Shown here: positions 40,704-49,463 of the stretch, piece by piece | Position numbering within the stretch: position 1 is the stretch's first letter | Layout: every line of letters begins with the position of its first letter | Origin: Micavibrio_A sp964539025 | Lineage (GTDB): Bacteria > Pseudomonadota > Alphaproteobacteria > Micavibrionales > Micavibrionaceae | Length of the DNA stretch: 64,000 bases | Reading direction: 5' to 3' | Assembly: GCA_964539025.1 (NCBI GenBank) | Contig: CAZIFA010000007.1 | Location: 94,091-158,090 of the forward strand | Program-made: the position numbers and the translations under genes | Notes under the pieces: model-generated | The model's input: only the letters and a program-made list of their open reading frames with translations | The model's database searches: none | Told to the model about the DNA's origin: nothing

Positions 40704-43700
40704 TCAGCCAGCCAGCCCCGCCAACTCTTTCATAAGTGCCTGCACGCCTTTGACCCGCTGAGGCACAGAATCCCACGCCCTTATGGCCACAAGCTTTTGA
40801 TCCGCCCGCAATTTTATCGTGCCCCGCGCCTCGTTCAGCCAGACCAGAAGCCCCGGCAGGTTGGGTGGGGAATCCTTGCGGAACCCTATGACTGCGCCCT
40901 TGGGTCCCGCCTCCACCTTCTCGACATGCGCGATCCGGCACAATTGTTTGATGCGCACGATATCGAGTAAGTTTTCGACTTCTTCGGGGATTTTGCCGAA
41001 CCGGTCGATTAGTTCCGCCGCAAACGCCTCGACATCGGAATCCGTATCGAGATCCGCCAGACGGCGATACAAACTCATCCGCACGCCAAGGTCCTCGACA
41101 TAATTTTCAGGGATCAGAACGGACGTGCCGAGATTGATCGTCGGTGACCAGCTATCTTCGAGCGGCATATCTTCGAAATTGACACCGGCCCGCGCCATCA
41201 TCACGGCCTCTTCCAGAAGCTGCTGATACAGCTCGACACCGATTTCTTTAATGTGTCCGGATTGTTCCTGACCCAACAAATTCCCTGCGCCGCGAATATC
41301 CATGTCATGGCTCGCCAACTGGAATCCTGCGCCAAGCGTATCGAGCGTTTCAATAACTTCCAATCTCTTTTGCGCCTGCGCCGTCAACTTGCCCGTCGGC
41401 TCATAGGTCAGATATGCATAGGCGCGAACCTTGGAACGGCCAATCCGCCCGCGAATTTGATAAAGCTGAGCCAGACCGAACATATCCGATCTATGAATAA
41501 CCATCGTGTTGGCGCGTGGAATATCGATCCCGCTCTCGATGATGTTGGTGGCGAGCAACACATCATACTGCCCCTCATAGAACGCTGTCATGCGGTCTTC
41601 GAGATCCGTCGGCGACATCTGGCCATGCGCCGCAATCACTTTCACTTCCGGCACGAGTTCTTTTAGCGTCTTTTCAACATCTTCCATATCGCCGATGCGC
41701 GGGCAGACATAGAACGTCTGACCGCCGCGATAATGTTCGCGCATGATGGCTTCACGAATGACCAGAGGATCGAACGGTAAAACAAAGGTACGGATCGCAA
41801 GCCTGTCCACCGGCGCCGTAGTGATCAACGACATATCCTTGACGCCCGTCAGTGACATCTGCAGCGTCCGTGGGATCGGCGTCGCCGATAATGTCAGAAC
41901 ATGGACGTCCGATTTAATTTCCTTCAACGCTTCTTTTTGCTTTACGCCGAACCGCTGTTCTTCATCAACAATAACGAGGCCAAGATGAGAAAACTTCGTA
42001 TCTTTTGCAAAAATCGCGTGCGTTCCCACCACGATATTGACGCTGCCGTTGGCCAGCCCGTCGCGCGTTGCTTTCGCATCTTTGGGCGTAACCATGCGCG
42101 ATAACTGTTCGACGCGGATGCCCGTGCCTGCAAACCGCGCGGCGAAATTGTTGTAATGTTGCCGGGATAATAACGTCGTCGGCACCACGACTGCCACCTG
42201 CACGCCCGACATGGCGGCGACATAGGCTGCGCGTAGGGCGACTTCCGTCTTGCCGAACCCGACATCGCCGCAAACGAGGCGGTCCATCGGCTGCGATCCG
42301 TTCAAATCCGCAATCACATCGTTGATGGATTTCAACTGGTCTTCGGTTTCCTGATACGGGAACCTCATGGAGAAAATATCGTATGAATCTTTATCGACCG
42401 ATAACTTCTCGCCTTTTTTGAGCTGGCGGTCGGCGGCAATTTTGAGCAGACCTTCCGCCATCGCCATCAGGTCTTTTTTGACCTTGGCCTTACGTGCCTG
42501 CCATCCCGCGCCGCCAAGCTTATCAAGCTGCGTAAATCCTTCATCCGATCCGAAACGCGATAAAACCTCGATATTCTCGACGGGTACAAACAAACGGTCG
42601 CCGCCGTCATAGGTAATCTTCAGGCAATCATGCAGCAATCCGCCCGCCTTGAGCGTCTCAAGCCCCTCGAACCGCCCGATCCCGTGTTCCAGATGCACGA
42701 CCAAATCACCTTCGTTGAGTGACGATACTTCAGTCAGGAAATTATCGGACTTCTTCTTGCGCGTGGCGCGGCGCGTCAGTCGGTCGCCCAAAATATCCTG
42801 CTCGGTCAGAACCGCGAGATCGTTCGCGACAAACCCGTGTTCAAGCCCGAGGATCACCATCTCCGGCATCGGCGCAATCGCCGCATGCGTCATCATGCCC
42901 TTGACCCGTTCCCTAGACCCTTCAGAATAACACGCGATCATTGTCTTTTTATTCAATGTACCGAGATGGATTTTCAACGCCCCAAACAAATCACCATCGG
43001 GCAACGCGCGGATATCAGCAAAATCACGACCCCGCTTTGCCCCCCCATCCAAACCTTCCCCCACGAGGGGGGAAGGCTTTATCACTTCTGAAGTCCTCCC
43101 CCCTTGTGGGGGAGGATTTAGGTGGGGGGAAGCGTCAGGTGATGCAAACGGTAGCATCGTTAAAGATTTATCAGAGAAAATCTTCCATTCATCTTCACTG
43201 ACATAAAGCTTCGCCGGAGACAGAGCGTGGTACACCGTGCCCGTCAACGAAACATCGCTGTCTTTCTTCTTGCCCTTTTTCTTAAAAGATTCTTCGAGCG
43301 TTTTACGGGCATCGTAAAAATCGTTGATCTGCGTTGTCCGCTCGACCTTCGCCTGCCCTGCATGCTGGTCCATCGTGATGGAACAACCGGACGCATAATC
43401 GAACAAAGTTTCCATCCGCTCGAAAAACAACGGCATCCAGTGGTCCATACCGTTATAACGACGACCTTCGCTCACGGCCTCATACAACGGATCGCCCGGC
43501 ATCACCGCACCGAACGCTTCGCGGTAGCCGGACCGGAACCGCTCGATCGATGTACTATTCAGGAAAAACTCAGCGACAGGGCGCAGAGAAAAACGATCCG
43601 CCTTGCTTTCCGTCCGTTGCGTCGCCGGATCAAAAAACTTTACGCTTTCGATCTCATCACCGAACAAATCGATCCGCACCGGCCTCTCTTCCGATGGCGG

Positions 43701-44243
43701 GAACAGGTCGATAATTCCACCACGCACGGCATATTCACCGTGTTCGCGCACCGTGTCTGTCCTCGTGTAACCATTGCTGATTAAATATTCCTGCAAATCT
43801 GCAACCGCCAATTTCTGCCCAGCACTCGCCGAAAATCCCGACTGCGCCAACGCACTTTGCGGCATCACGCGCTGCATCGCGGCGTTCACCGTCGTGATCA
43901 AAATCCTCGGTAAAAACTTCTCATCGCGATTCCAGTCAATCAACTGCGAAAGCGCATTCACCCGCCCTGCAACAATCTCAGGATTGGGCGACACGCGGTC
44001 ATACGGCAGACAATCCCACGCCGGAAAATAAACCACCTGTACATCCGGCGCGAAAAACCCGATCAACTCACGCAACGAAGCCGCGCGAATATCGTCCGTC
44101 GCGATATGCATCAAAATCTGGCGTGAGCGCGACAATTCCCGCGCCATGTCCGCCATGACGCGCGCATCCTGCCCTTCGGGGCAGCCGAACAGCATCTTGC
44201 CGTCAGCTTCCCTGATTGTCTTTTGCGGCGCAGTGTTTGGCAT
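40704..44243 (-). CDS. mfd: transcription-repair coupling factor with an in-frame repeat insertion
   Basis: Removes RNA polymerase stalled at lesions and recruits UvrA. 1179 residues if started at 44243; an internal ATG at 44195 has AGGGAAG upstream and avoids the 41-base overlap with sdhE, so it may be the real start. The N-terminal UvrB-like module, the RNAP-interacting domain (LNEGDLVVHLEHGIGRFEGLETL) and RecG-like motor (VCGDVGFGKTEVALRAA, VDEEQRFGVKQKE) are present. About residues 370-403 are encoded by a family C palindromic repeat (43036-43132) between the UvrB-like module and domain 3, keeping the frame open. Confidence 0.95.
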   Translation of the reverse strand: MPNTAPQKTIREADGKMLFGCPEGQDARVMADMARELSRSRQILMHIATDDIRAASLRELIGFFAPDVQVVYFPAWDCLPYDRVSPNPEIVAGRVNALSQLIDWNRDEKFLPRILITTVNAAMQRVMPQSALAQSGFSASAGQKLAVADLQEYLISNGYTRTDTVREHGEYAVRGGIIDLFPPSEERPVRIDLFGDEIESVKFFDPATQRTESKADRFSLRPVAEFFLNSTSIERFRSGYREAFGAVMPGDPLYEAVSEGRRYNGMDHWMPLFFERMETLFDYASGCSITMDQHAGQAKVERTTQINDFYDARKTLEESFKKKGKKKDSDVSLTGTVYHALSPAKLYVSEDEWKIFSDKSLTMLPFASPDASPHLNPPPQGGRTSEVIKPSPLVGEGLDGGAKRGRDFADIRALPDGDLFGALKIHLGTLNKKTMIACYSEGSRERVKGMMTHAAIAPMPEMVILGLEHGFVANDLAVLTEQDILGDRLTRRATRKKKSDNFLTEVSSLNEGDLVVHLEHGIGRFEGLETLKAGGLLHDCLKITYDGGDRLFVPVENIEVLSRFGSDEGFTQLDKLGGAGWQARKAKVKKDLMAMAEGLLKIAADRQLKKGEKLSVDKDSYDIFSMRFPYQETEDQLKSINDVIADLNGSQPMDRLVCGDVGFGKTEVALRAAYVAAMSGVQVAVVVPTTLLSRQHYNNFAARFAGTGIRVEQLSRMVTPKDAKATRDGLANGSVNIVVGTHAIFAKDTKFSHLGLVIVDEEQRFGVKQKEALKEIKSDVHVLTLSATPIPRTLQMSLTGVKDMSLITTAPVDRLAIRTFVLPFDPLVIREAIMREHYRGGQTFYVCPRIGDMEDVEKTLKELVPEVKVIAAHGQMSPTDLEDRMTAFYEGQYDVLLATNIIESGIDIPRANTMVIHRSDMFGLAQLYQIRGRIGRSKVRAYAYLTYEPTGKLTAQAQKRLEVIETLDTLGAGFQLASHDMDIRGAGNLLGQEQSGHIKEIGVELYQQLLEEAVMMARAGVNFEDMPLEDSWSPTINLGTSVLIPENYVEDLGVRMSLYRRLADLDTDSDVEAFAAELIDRFGKIPEEVENLLDIVRIKQLCRIAHVEKVEAGPKGAVIGFRKDSPPNLPGLLVWLNEARGTIKLRADQKLVAIRAWDSVPQRVKGVQALMKELAGLAG
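43036..43132. repeat. dispersed palindrome, family C, copy 3, inside mfd
   Basis: CCTTCCCCCACGAGGGGGGAAGG and AGTCCTCCCCC...GGGGGAGGATTTAGG on the plus strand match copies at 11221 and 30539. Translated on the minus strand it gives a Pro/Gly-rich stretch around PHLNPPPQGGR and SPLVGEGLDGG. Confidence 0.85.
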
Positions 44244-44493
44244 AGTCGTGTTTCAGCAGTTTCTCTATCACGGAATTATTAACATTGGCCGGAACAGACT
44301 TTTGCCCCGACACCCAATCGTAAACGTCGGGATCGGGTGTATGGAGCAGCTCTTCATATAGGTCAAGTTCGGCCTCGCCCAGACCCGGCACATGGCTTTC
44401 CGCAAAAGTCCCCATAATAAGGTCCATTTCGCGGGTTCCCCGGTGCCATGACCTGAAAATAAGCCGTTTGCGCCTGTTTTCAACGTTTTCCAT
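44203..44493 (-). CDS. sdhE: succinate dehydrogenase flavinylation factor
   Basis: Promotes covalent FAD attachment to SdhA. 96 residues, normal length. The family signature is RGTREMDLIMGTF (RGxxE loop near residue 20), followed by LYEELLHTPDPDVYDWVSG. Adjacent to mfd and divergent from recG, the standard alphaproteobacterial layout. It overlaps the longer mfd start by 41 bases, or leaves a seven-base gap to the internal mfd start. Confidence 0.92.
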   Translation of the reverse strand: MENVENRRKRLIFRSWHRGTREMDLIMGTFAESHVPGLGEAELDLYEELLHTPDPDVYDWVSGQKSVPANVNNSVIEKLLKHDYAKHCAAKDNQGS

Positions 44494-44523
44494 CGCTTTC
44501 TTCTACCCTCCTTTACCCCCTAT

Positions 44524-44583
44524 TGTCATCCCCCGACTTGATCGGGGGATCCATGGATTCTCCGGTCAAGCCGGAGAATGACA
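44524..44583. repeat. dispersed palindrome, family A, short copy
   Basis: TGTCATCCCCCGACTTGATCGGGGGATCC then GGATTCTCCGGTCAAGCCGGAGAATGACA. Two abutting hairpins between sdhE and recG starts, in a promoter region. Confidence 0.7.
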
Positions 44584-44618
44584 TTGTGAAGAGTAAACCT
44601 CATTGCTAGTAATAATAT

Positions 44619-46706
44619 ATGCCACGGCCATTTGCTTTAGACCCGCTGTTTCGACCCCTCACCGTGCTTCCGGGCGTGGGGCCCAAGAACGCCAAATTGT
44701 TCGAAAACCTGATCGGCGGCCCGAAAATCATCGACCTGCTCTGGCATAAACCCATCGATTTTATCGACCGCAGCCATTCGCCCAAAGTTGCTGATGCCGA
44801 AGGTGGCAAGATCGTGACGCTTGAGGTCACGGTTCAAAAACATTTCCCCGCGCCCAAACGCTCGCTGCCCTACAAAGTCTGGTGCACGGATGACACAGCC
44901 GCCATCAACCTTGTCTTTTTTAACGCGAACAAAGACTGGATCGAAAAACAGCTTCCGCTTAATCAGAAAATCATCATCTCCGGCCGCATAGAAATGTATC
45001 AGGGCAATCGGCAAATGACGCACCCCGATTACATCGTTAAACCGGAAAATCGCGACACGATTGAAAAGATCGAACCTATCTATCCGCTCACCGCCGGGCT
45101 GACGAACAAGGCCGTGCGAAAGGCCGTGCAAGGCTGCCTTCCCATGCTACCGGGCCTGACCGAATGGCTCGATGCGCCCTACCGCAAACTTAAAAAATGG
45201 CCCGCGTGGAAAGACGCCGCAGTTGCTCTTCACAATCCCAAAGATGGCACAGAACTTCTTCCATCCGATCCATCGCGTGAACGTCTGGCTTATGATGAAT
45301 TACTGGCCAATCAATTATCCCTCGCCCTCGTCCGCCGAAAACTGCGCCAACAGAACGGCCGAAGCTGGAAACCATCGGGCAAATTTCGCGCAAAGCTCGA
45401 ACAATCCCTGCCCTTCAAACTCACAGGTGCGCAAAAACGTGCCGTAGCTGAAATCGATGCAGATATGGTCGAACCGCTTCGCATGCTCCGCTTACTTCAG
45501 GGCGATGTCGGCAGCGGCAAAACTATCGTCGCTGCCATGGCGATGATGAACGTCATCGATTGCGGTGCGCAAGCCGCCATCATGGCGCCCACCGAAATCC
45601 TCGCCCGCCAGCACGCACAAAGCTTTGCCCCGTGGCTTGAGGCCGCCAACATTCCCTTTGTCATTCTCACAGGCCGCGACAAGGCAGCAGCGCGCAAAGA
45701 AATTCTCGCGCAAATCGCCGATGGAACCGCGAAGGTCGTCATCGGCACGCACTCTTTGTTTCAGGAAGGCGTAGAATTCGACGATCTCGGCCTCGCCGTC
45801 GTCGATGAACAACATAAATTCGGCGTTCACCAACGTATGCAACTGCAAAACAAAAATCGTGGCACAGATGTGCTTGTCATGACCGCCACGCCGATTCCGC
45901 GCACACTCACCCTCACCGCCTATGGCGATATGGAAGTTTCCCGGCTTGATGAAAAACCACCGGGCCGCAAACCCATCGACACGCTGCTGATTTCCAACGA
46001 CCGTGACGATGAAATGATCGAAGGAATCAAACGGCAAATTGGTACGGGTGCGCGGGTTTACTGGGTCTGTCCTCTCGTCGAAGAATCCGAACTTATCGAT
46101 CTCCAGGCCGCCGAAGCCCGTTACGATATCTTGAAAGAACGTTTCGGCGATGCGGTCGGCCTCATCCATGGCCGTTTGAAACCTGCCGAAAAAGACGCCG
46201 TGATGGAAAAATTCGCGAAAGGCGATCTCAAAATCCTTGTCGCGACCACGGTGATTGAAGTCGGCGTGAATGTGCCGCAAGCCACAGTGATGATCATCGA
46301 ACACGCCGAACGGTTCGGCCTCGCCCAGCTTCACCAGTTGCGCGGACGCGTCGGGCGCGGCGGTGATAAATCTTTCTGCTTCCTGATGTATGACGACAAA
46401 CTCTCCGCCGCCGCCAAGGAACGCCTGAAAACCATGCGCGATACCGAAGACGGCTTCGTTATCGCCGAAAAAGACCTCGAACTTCGCGGCGGCGGTGAAA
46501 TCCTCGGTACACGCCAGTCCGGCCTACCCGTCTTCAAACTTGCTGATTTATCCGCCCACGGCGAACTCCTCGCCGCCGCTCGGGATGACACCAAACTCAT
46601 CCTTTCCAAAGACAGTGATCTGATGACGGAACGCGGCCAAGCTTTACGTGCCCTGCTCTATCTCTTCGAACAAGATCAGGCGATTGCCAATATCCGGGCT
46701 GGTTAG
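44619..46706 (+). CDS. recG: ATP-dependent DNA helicase RecG
   Basis: Branch-migrates stalled forks and Holliday junctions. 695 residues. Wedge/OB domain at the N-terminus (LPGVGPKNAKLFENL), then SF2 helicase motifs: GDVGSGKTIVAAMA (motif I), VVDEQHKFGVHQR (DExH), MTATPIPRTLTL, and C-terminal ATTVIEVGVNVPQATVMIIEHAERFGLAQLHQLRGRVGRG. All typical of RecG. No ribosome site is obvious before the ATG. The 46707-46836 gap to the convergent DUF502 gene holds a family A repeat. Confidence 0.97.
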   Translation: MPRPFALDPLFRPLTVLPGVGPKNAKLFENLIGGPKIIDLLWHKPIDFIDRSHSPKVADAEGGKIVTLEVTVQKHFPAPKRSLPYKVWCTDDTAAINLVFFNANKDWIEKQLPLNQKIIISGRIEMYQGNRQMTHPDYIVKPENRDTIEKIEPIYPLTAGLTNKAVRKAVQGCLPMLPGLTEWLDAPYRKLKKWPAWKDAAVALHNPKDGTELLPSDPSRERLAYDELLANQLSLALVRRKLRQQNGRSWKPSGKFRAKLEQSLPFKLTGAQKRAVAEIDADMVEPLRMLRLLQGDVGSGKTIVAAMAMMNVIDCGAQAAIMAPTEILARQHAQSFAPWLEAANIPFVILTGRDKAAARKEILAQIADGTAKVVIGTHSLFQEGVEFDDLGLAVVDEQHKFGVHQRMQLQNKNRGTDVLVMTATPIPRTLTLTAYGDMEVSRLDEKPPGRKPIDTLLISNDRDDEMIEGIKRQIGTGARVYWVCPLVEESELIDLQAAEARYDILKERFGDAVGLIHGRLKPAEKDAVMEKFAKGDLKILVATTVIEVGVNVPQATVMIIEHAERFGLAQLHQLRGRVGRGGDKSFCFLMYDDKLSAAAKERLKTMRDTEDGFVIAEKDLELRGGGEILGTRQSGLPVFKLADLSAHGELLAAARDDTKLILSKDSDLMTERGQALRALLYLFEQDQAIANIRAG

Positions 46707-46713
46707 CTCACCC

Positions 46714-46835
46714 TGTCATCCCCGAGGTCACGCCGTAGCGAAGCGAAGGCGGACACCAACGTCGGGGAACCAGAAAGAGCGCAGCAAAGCTGCGCACATA
46801 ATGTTGACTGGACCCCCGCCTACGCGGGGGTGACA
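46714..46835. repeat. dispersed composite palindrome, family A, copy 3
   Basis: TGTCATCCCCGAGG ... AACGTCGGGGAACC ... GCGCAGCAAAGCTGCGC ... GACCCCCGCCTACGCGGGGG TGACA. It sits exactly between the stop codons of recG and the DUF502 gene and could act as a bidirectional terminator. Confidence 0.75.
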
Positions 46836-46836
46836 A

Positions 46837-47484
46837 TTATGATGATTTAGTCGGCGGCGTGATGATGCCGCCGGATGCGATCAGCTTGACGGCCTCTTCC
46901 ACGCTCATCGACAAATAGATCACGTCTTTTTTAGGAACGAACACCACGAACCCCGCCGTCGTCGGCGTCACGGGGATATAGATATTTAAAACCTCGCTAC
47001 CGCTGCCGACCGTTTGTATTTCGCCCGGCGTTATGCCTGTGACAAACCCTATGGTCCATGAATTTGGGTGCGGAAACTGAAACAATACGACATCGCGAAA
47101 GGCCTTGGATTGCTCGCCTATCGTCATGTCCAGAACCTGTTTCAATGCATTGTAGATCGAATTGACGATCGGCATACGAAGGACAATGAATTCCGACATG
47201 CGGATGATAAGACGGCCGATGAAATTGCGCGTCGAAAACCCGACAACGGTAAAAAACACCACTGTAATAATCAGGCCAAGACCCGGAATTTCAAACGGCA
47301 GATACGTGTTCGGATTGAATTCAACAGGGATGATTTTGGCGATCATGCTGTCGACAAAAGTCAGGAACCACCACGCGCTCCACAATGTGATAGTGATGGG
47401 CACGGTGACGACAATGCCGGTAAAGAAATAACGGCGAAGCCGCGCGGTCAGCCCAACTTTTGAATTGATAATTTCTTCAGCCAT
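46837..47484 (-). CDS. DUF502-family membrane protein
   Basis: 215 residues. Basic N-terminus, then two membrane segments (YFFTGIVVTVPITITLWSAWWF; GLGLIITVVFFTVVGF), followed by RMPIVNSIYNALKQVLD and FPHPNSWTIGFVTG, the ordered blocks of DUF502. The C-terminal NIYIPVTPTTAGFVVFVP is also typical. Function unknown in bacteria; relatives occur near recG in alphaproteobacteria. A ribosome site AGGAG lies before the ATG. Confidence 0.85.
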   Translation of the reverse strand: MAEEIINSKVGLTARLRRYFFTGIVVTVPITITLWSAWWFLTFVDSMIAKIIPVEFNPNTYLPFEIPGLGLIITVVFFTVVGFSTRNFIGRLIIRMSEFIVLRMPIVNSIYNALKQVLDMTIGEQSKAFRDVVLFQFPHPNSWTIGFVTGITPGEIQTVGSGSEVLNIYIPVTPTTAGFVVFVPKKDVIYLSMSVEEAVKLIASGGIITPPTKSS

Positions 47485-47494
47485 TTTTTTCTCC

Positions 47495-47556
47495 TGTCAT
47501 TCTGAGCGCAGCGAAGAATCTCATGAGATCCTTCGGGCTACGCCCTCAGGATGACA
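47495..47556. repeat. dispersed palindrome, family B, copy 2
   Basis: TGTCATTCTGAGCG...GAATCTCATGAGATCC...CCTCAGGATGACA, between GlyRS stop and DUF502 start. Confidence 0.75.
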
Positions 47557-47563
47557 CCCGAAG

Positions 47564-49150
47564 CTATACTTTCATCTTGGCGCGCAGATATTCGGCAACC
47601 TTGCTCATCGCAATACGCTCCTGCGCCATCGTGTTGCGCTCGCGCACGGTCACGGTGTCGTCCGCCATCGTGTCATTGTCGATGGTGAAACAGAACGGCG
47701 TGCCGATCTCATCCTGACGGGCGTAACGCTTACCGATATTCTGTTTGATATCCAGATCAACCGGGAATTCCTCGCGCAGCTCCATGTAAAGCTTCTCGGC
47801 TTTTTCTGGCTGCCCGTCTTTGGTGGTCAGCGGTAAAATCGCGGCTTTCTTGGGCGCAATCTTCGGATGGAAATTCAAATACACGCCTGATGGCCTGTTC
47901 GGATCGATCGTATAGGCCTCGCACAACAACGCCAGAACACCGCGCGTCAAACCGGCTGCGGGTTCGATGACATGTGGGATATAACGATTCTTCGGATCGT
48001 CCGGATCGATATATTCCATCTTTTCGCCCGAATGGGTCTGGTGTTGGGTTAGATCGTAATCCGTGCGGTATGCAATCCCTTCCAACTCACCAAATTGTTT
48101 ATTTCCATCACTATCAAATCCGTTAAATGGGAAGTGATATTCTATATCAAACGTCCCCTTGGAATAGAACACGAGTTCATCTTGCCCATGTTCGCGCATC
48201 AGCAGGTTTTCTTTAGACAATCCCAAATCCTGCCAGAATTTCTGACGCTCTATCTTCCAAAAATCGAACCACATCTTGGCCTCATCCGGATGGCAGAAAA
48301 ATTCCATCTCCATCTGTTCGAATTCGCGGGACCGGAAGATAAAGTTACGGGGGTTTACTTCGTTGCGGAAAGCCTTACCAATCTGCGCAATCCCGAACGG
48401 CACGCGCACGCGGGATGAATCCAGCACGTTCTTGTAATTGATAAAAATTCCCTGTGCTGTTTCACCGCGCAGGTACGCTATATTATCATCGCTTGCCACC
48501 GCCCCGATTTTGGTTTCGAACAGCAGGTTGAAGGCCTTTGGTTCAGTTAATGAACCAGGTTCTTTAGCATCAGGCCCCACCACTAAATTCGAAGGCACAG
48601 ATTCTAACGCTGAGAACATTAAATTGCCGGAAATATCTGCTTTATCTCCTACGAATTTTTTAAGTACGCCAAATTTCTTTAAGCGTTTTTCAATTTCAGC
48701 ATTCTCAGTGTTTTGTACAAATGCAAAAGCTTTTGCTTTCTTTCCATTAACATCGAATTCACTTCCATCAATTGCTTGAAGTAAAAACAGATGATCAGCT
48801 CTGTAACGCAGTTTTGTCTCACGACAATCTACCATAGGATCCGAAAATCCGCCCACATGTCCCGACGCCACCCAAACTTTGGGGTTCTGGATGATGGCGG
48901 TGTCGACGCCCACCATCTGCACAGGGTGCCCATCTGGCCCGATCGGCGGGCACGTCACCATGCGCTTCCACCAAAGGTCGCGCAGGTTGTTTTTCATCTC
49001 GGTGCCCAGCGGCCCGAAATCCCAGAAACCGTTGATCCCGCCATAGATGTCGGATGCCGGGAAAATAAACCCTCTGCGTTTGCACAGGGCGACAATGTCC
49101 TTCATGTCTTTGGTGGCGGTCTGGGGGGTTTCGGCTTTGGCTGGTTGCAT
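47564..49150 (-). CDS. glycyl-tRNA synthetase, single-chain alpha2 type
   Basis: 528 residues, class II. N-terminal block RRGFIFPASDIYGGINGFWDFGPLG, motif 2 region AQIGKAFRNEVNPRNFIFRSREFEQMEMEFF, and C-terminal LPLTTKDGQPEKAE. This is the eukaryote/archaea-like homodimeric form; most alphaproteobacteria use the two-subunit GlyQ/GlyS, so lineage or transfer is of interest. By hand count the DNA at 48601-48780 is about one-third G+C against more than half on both sides, with a smaller A+T-rich patch near 48080-48160; both stay in frame. No symbol is given, since glyS usually denotes the beta subunit. Confidence 0.92.
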   Translation of the reverse strand: MQPAKAETPQTATKDMKDIVALCKRRGFIFPASDIYGGINGFWDFGPLGTEMKNNLRDLWWKRMVTCPPIGPDGHPVQMVGVDTAIIQNPKVWVASGHVGGFSDPMVDCRETKLRYRADHLFLLQAIDGSEFDVNGKKAKAFAFVQNTENAEIEKRLKKFGVLKKFVGDKADISGNLMFSALESVPSNLVVGPDAKEPGSLTEPKAFNLLFETKIGAVASDDNIAYLRGETAQGIFINYKNVLDSSRVRVPFGIAQIGKAFRNEVNPRNFIFRSREFEQMEMEFFCHPDEAKMWFDFWKIERQKFWQDLGLSKENLLMREHGQDELVFYSKGTFDIEYHFPFNGFDSDGNKQFGELEGIAYRTDYDLTQHQTHSGEKMEYIDPDDPKNRYIPHVIEPAAGLTRGVLALLCEAYTIDPNRPSGVYLNFHPKIAPKKAAILPLTTKDGQPEKAEKLYMELREEFPVDLDIKQNIGKRYARQDEIGTPFCFTIDNDTMADDTVTVRERNTMAQERIAMSKVAEYLRAKMKV

Positions 49151-49172
49151 GGTGTTCCTTATTATTTGTCCA

Positions 49173-49237
49173 TGTCATCCTGAAGGAGCATAGCGACTGA
49201 AGGATCTCATGAGATCCTTCGCTGCGCTCAGGATGAC
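49173..49237. repeat. dispersed palindrome, family B, copy 3
   Basis: TGTCATCCTGAAGGAGC...GGATCTCATGAGATCC...CGCTCAGGATGAC, immediately upstream of the GlyRS start. Confidence 0.7.
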
Positions 49238-49287
49238 GGTAAAGCAAGGATTATAAGGAAAATGGCTATATTCGCAAGTGCGAAGGA

Positions 49288-49326
49288 TGGCCGCGCCATG
49301 CGTAGCCCTGTAAGGGCGAAGCGTGG
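49288..49326. repeat. tRNA-trailer repeat, family F, copy 2
   Basis: Minus strand CCACGCTTCGCCCTTACAGG then GCTACGCATGGCGCGGCC, starting in the CCA of tRNA-Lys; near copy of 12233-12275. Confidence 0.6.
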
Positions 49327-49399
49327 TGATCGCGGTGGGATTCGAACCCACGGCCTACTGATTAAAAGTCAGTTGCTCTACCGGCTGAGCTACGCGATC
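49324..49399 (-). tRNA. tRNA-Lys (TTT)
   Basis: 76 nt with encoded CCA: acceptor GATCGCG/CGCGATC, anticodon stem ACTGA/TCAGT with loop CTTTTAA, T-arm GTGGG-TTCGAAT-CCCAC. Complete cloverleaf. Confidence 0.95.
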
Positions 49400-49463
49400 G
49401 ATATACCGATGTAATTTAGCCTAGGGACCATAAGAATCTCAGGGCCTTACGTCAAGGATCATT

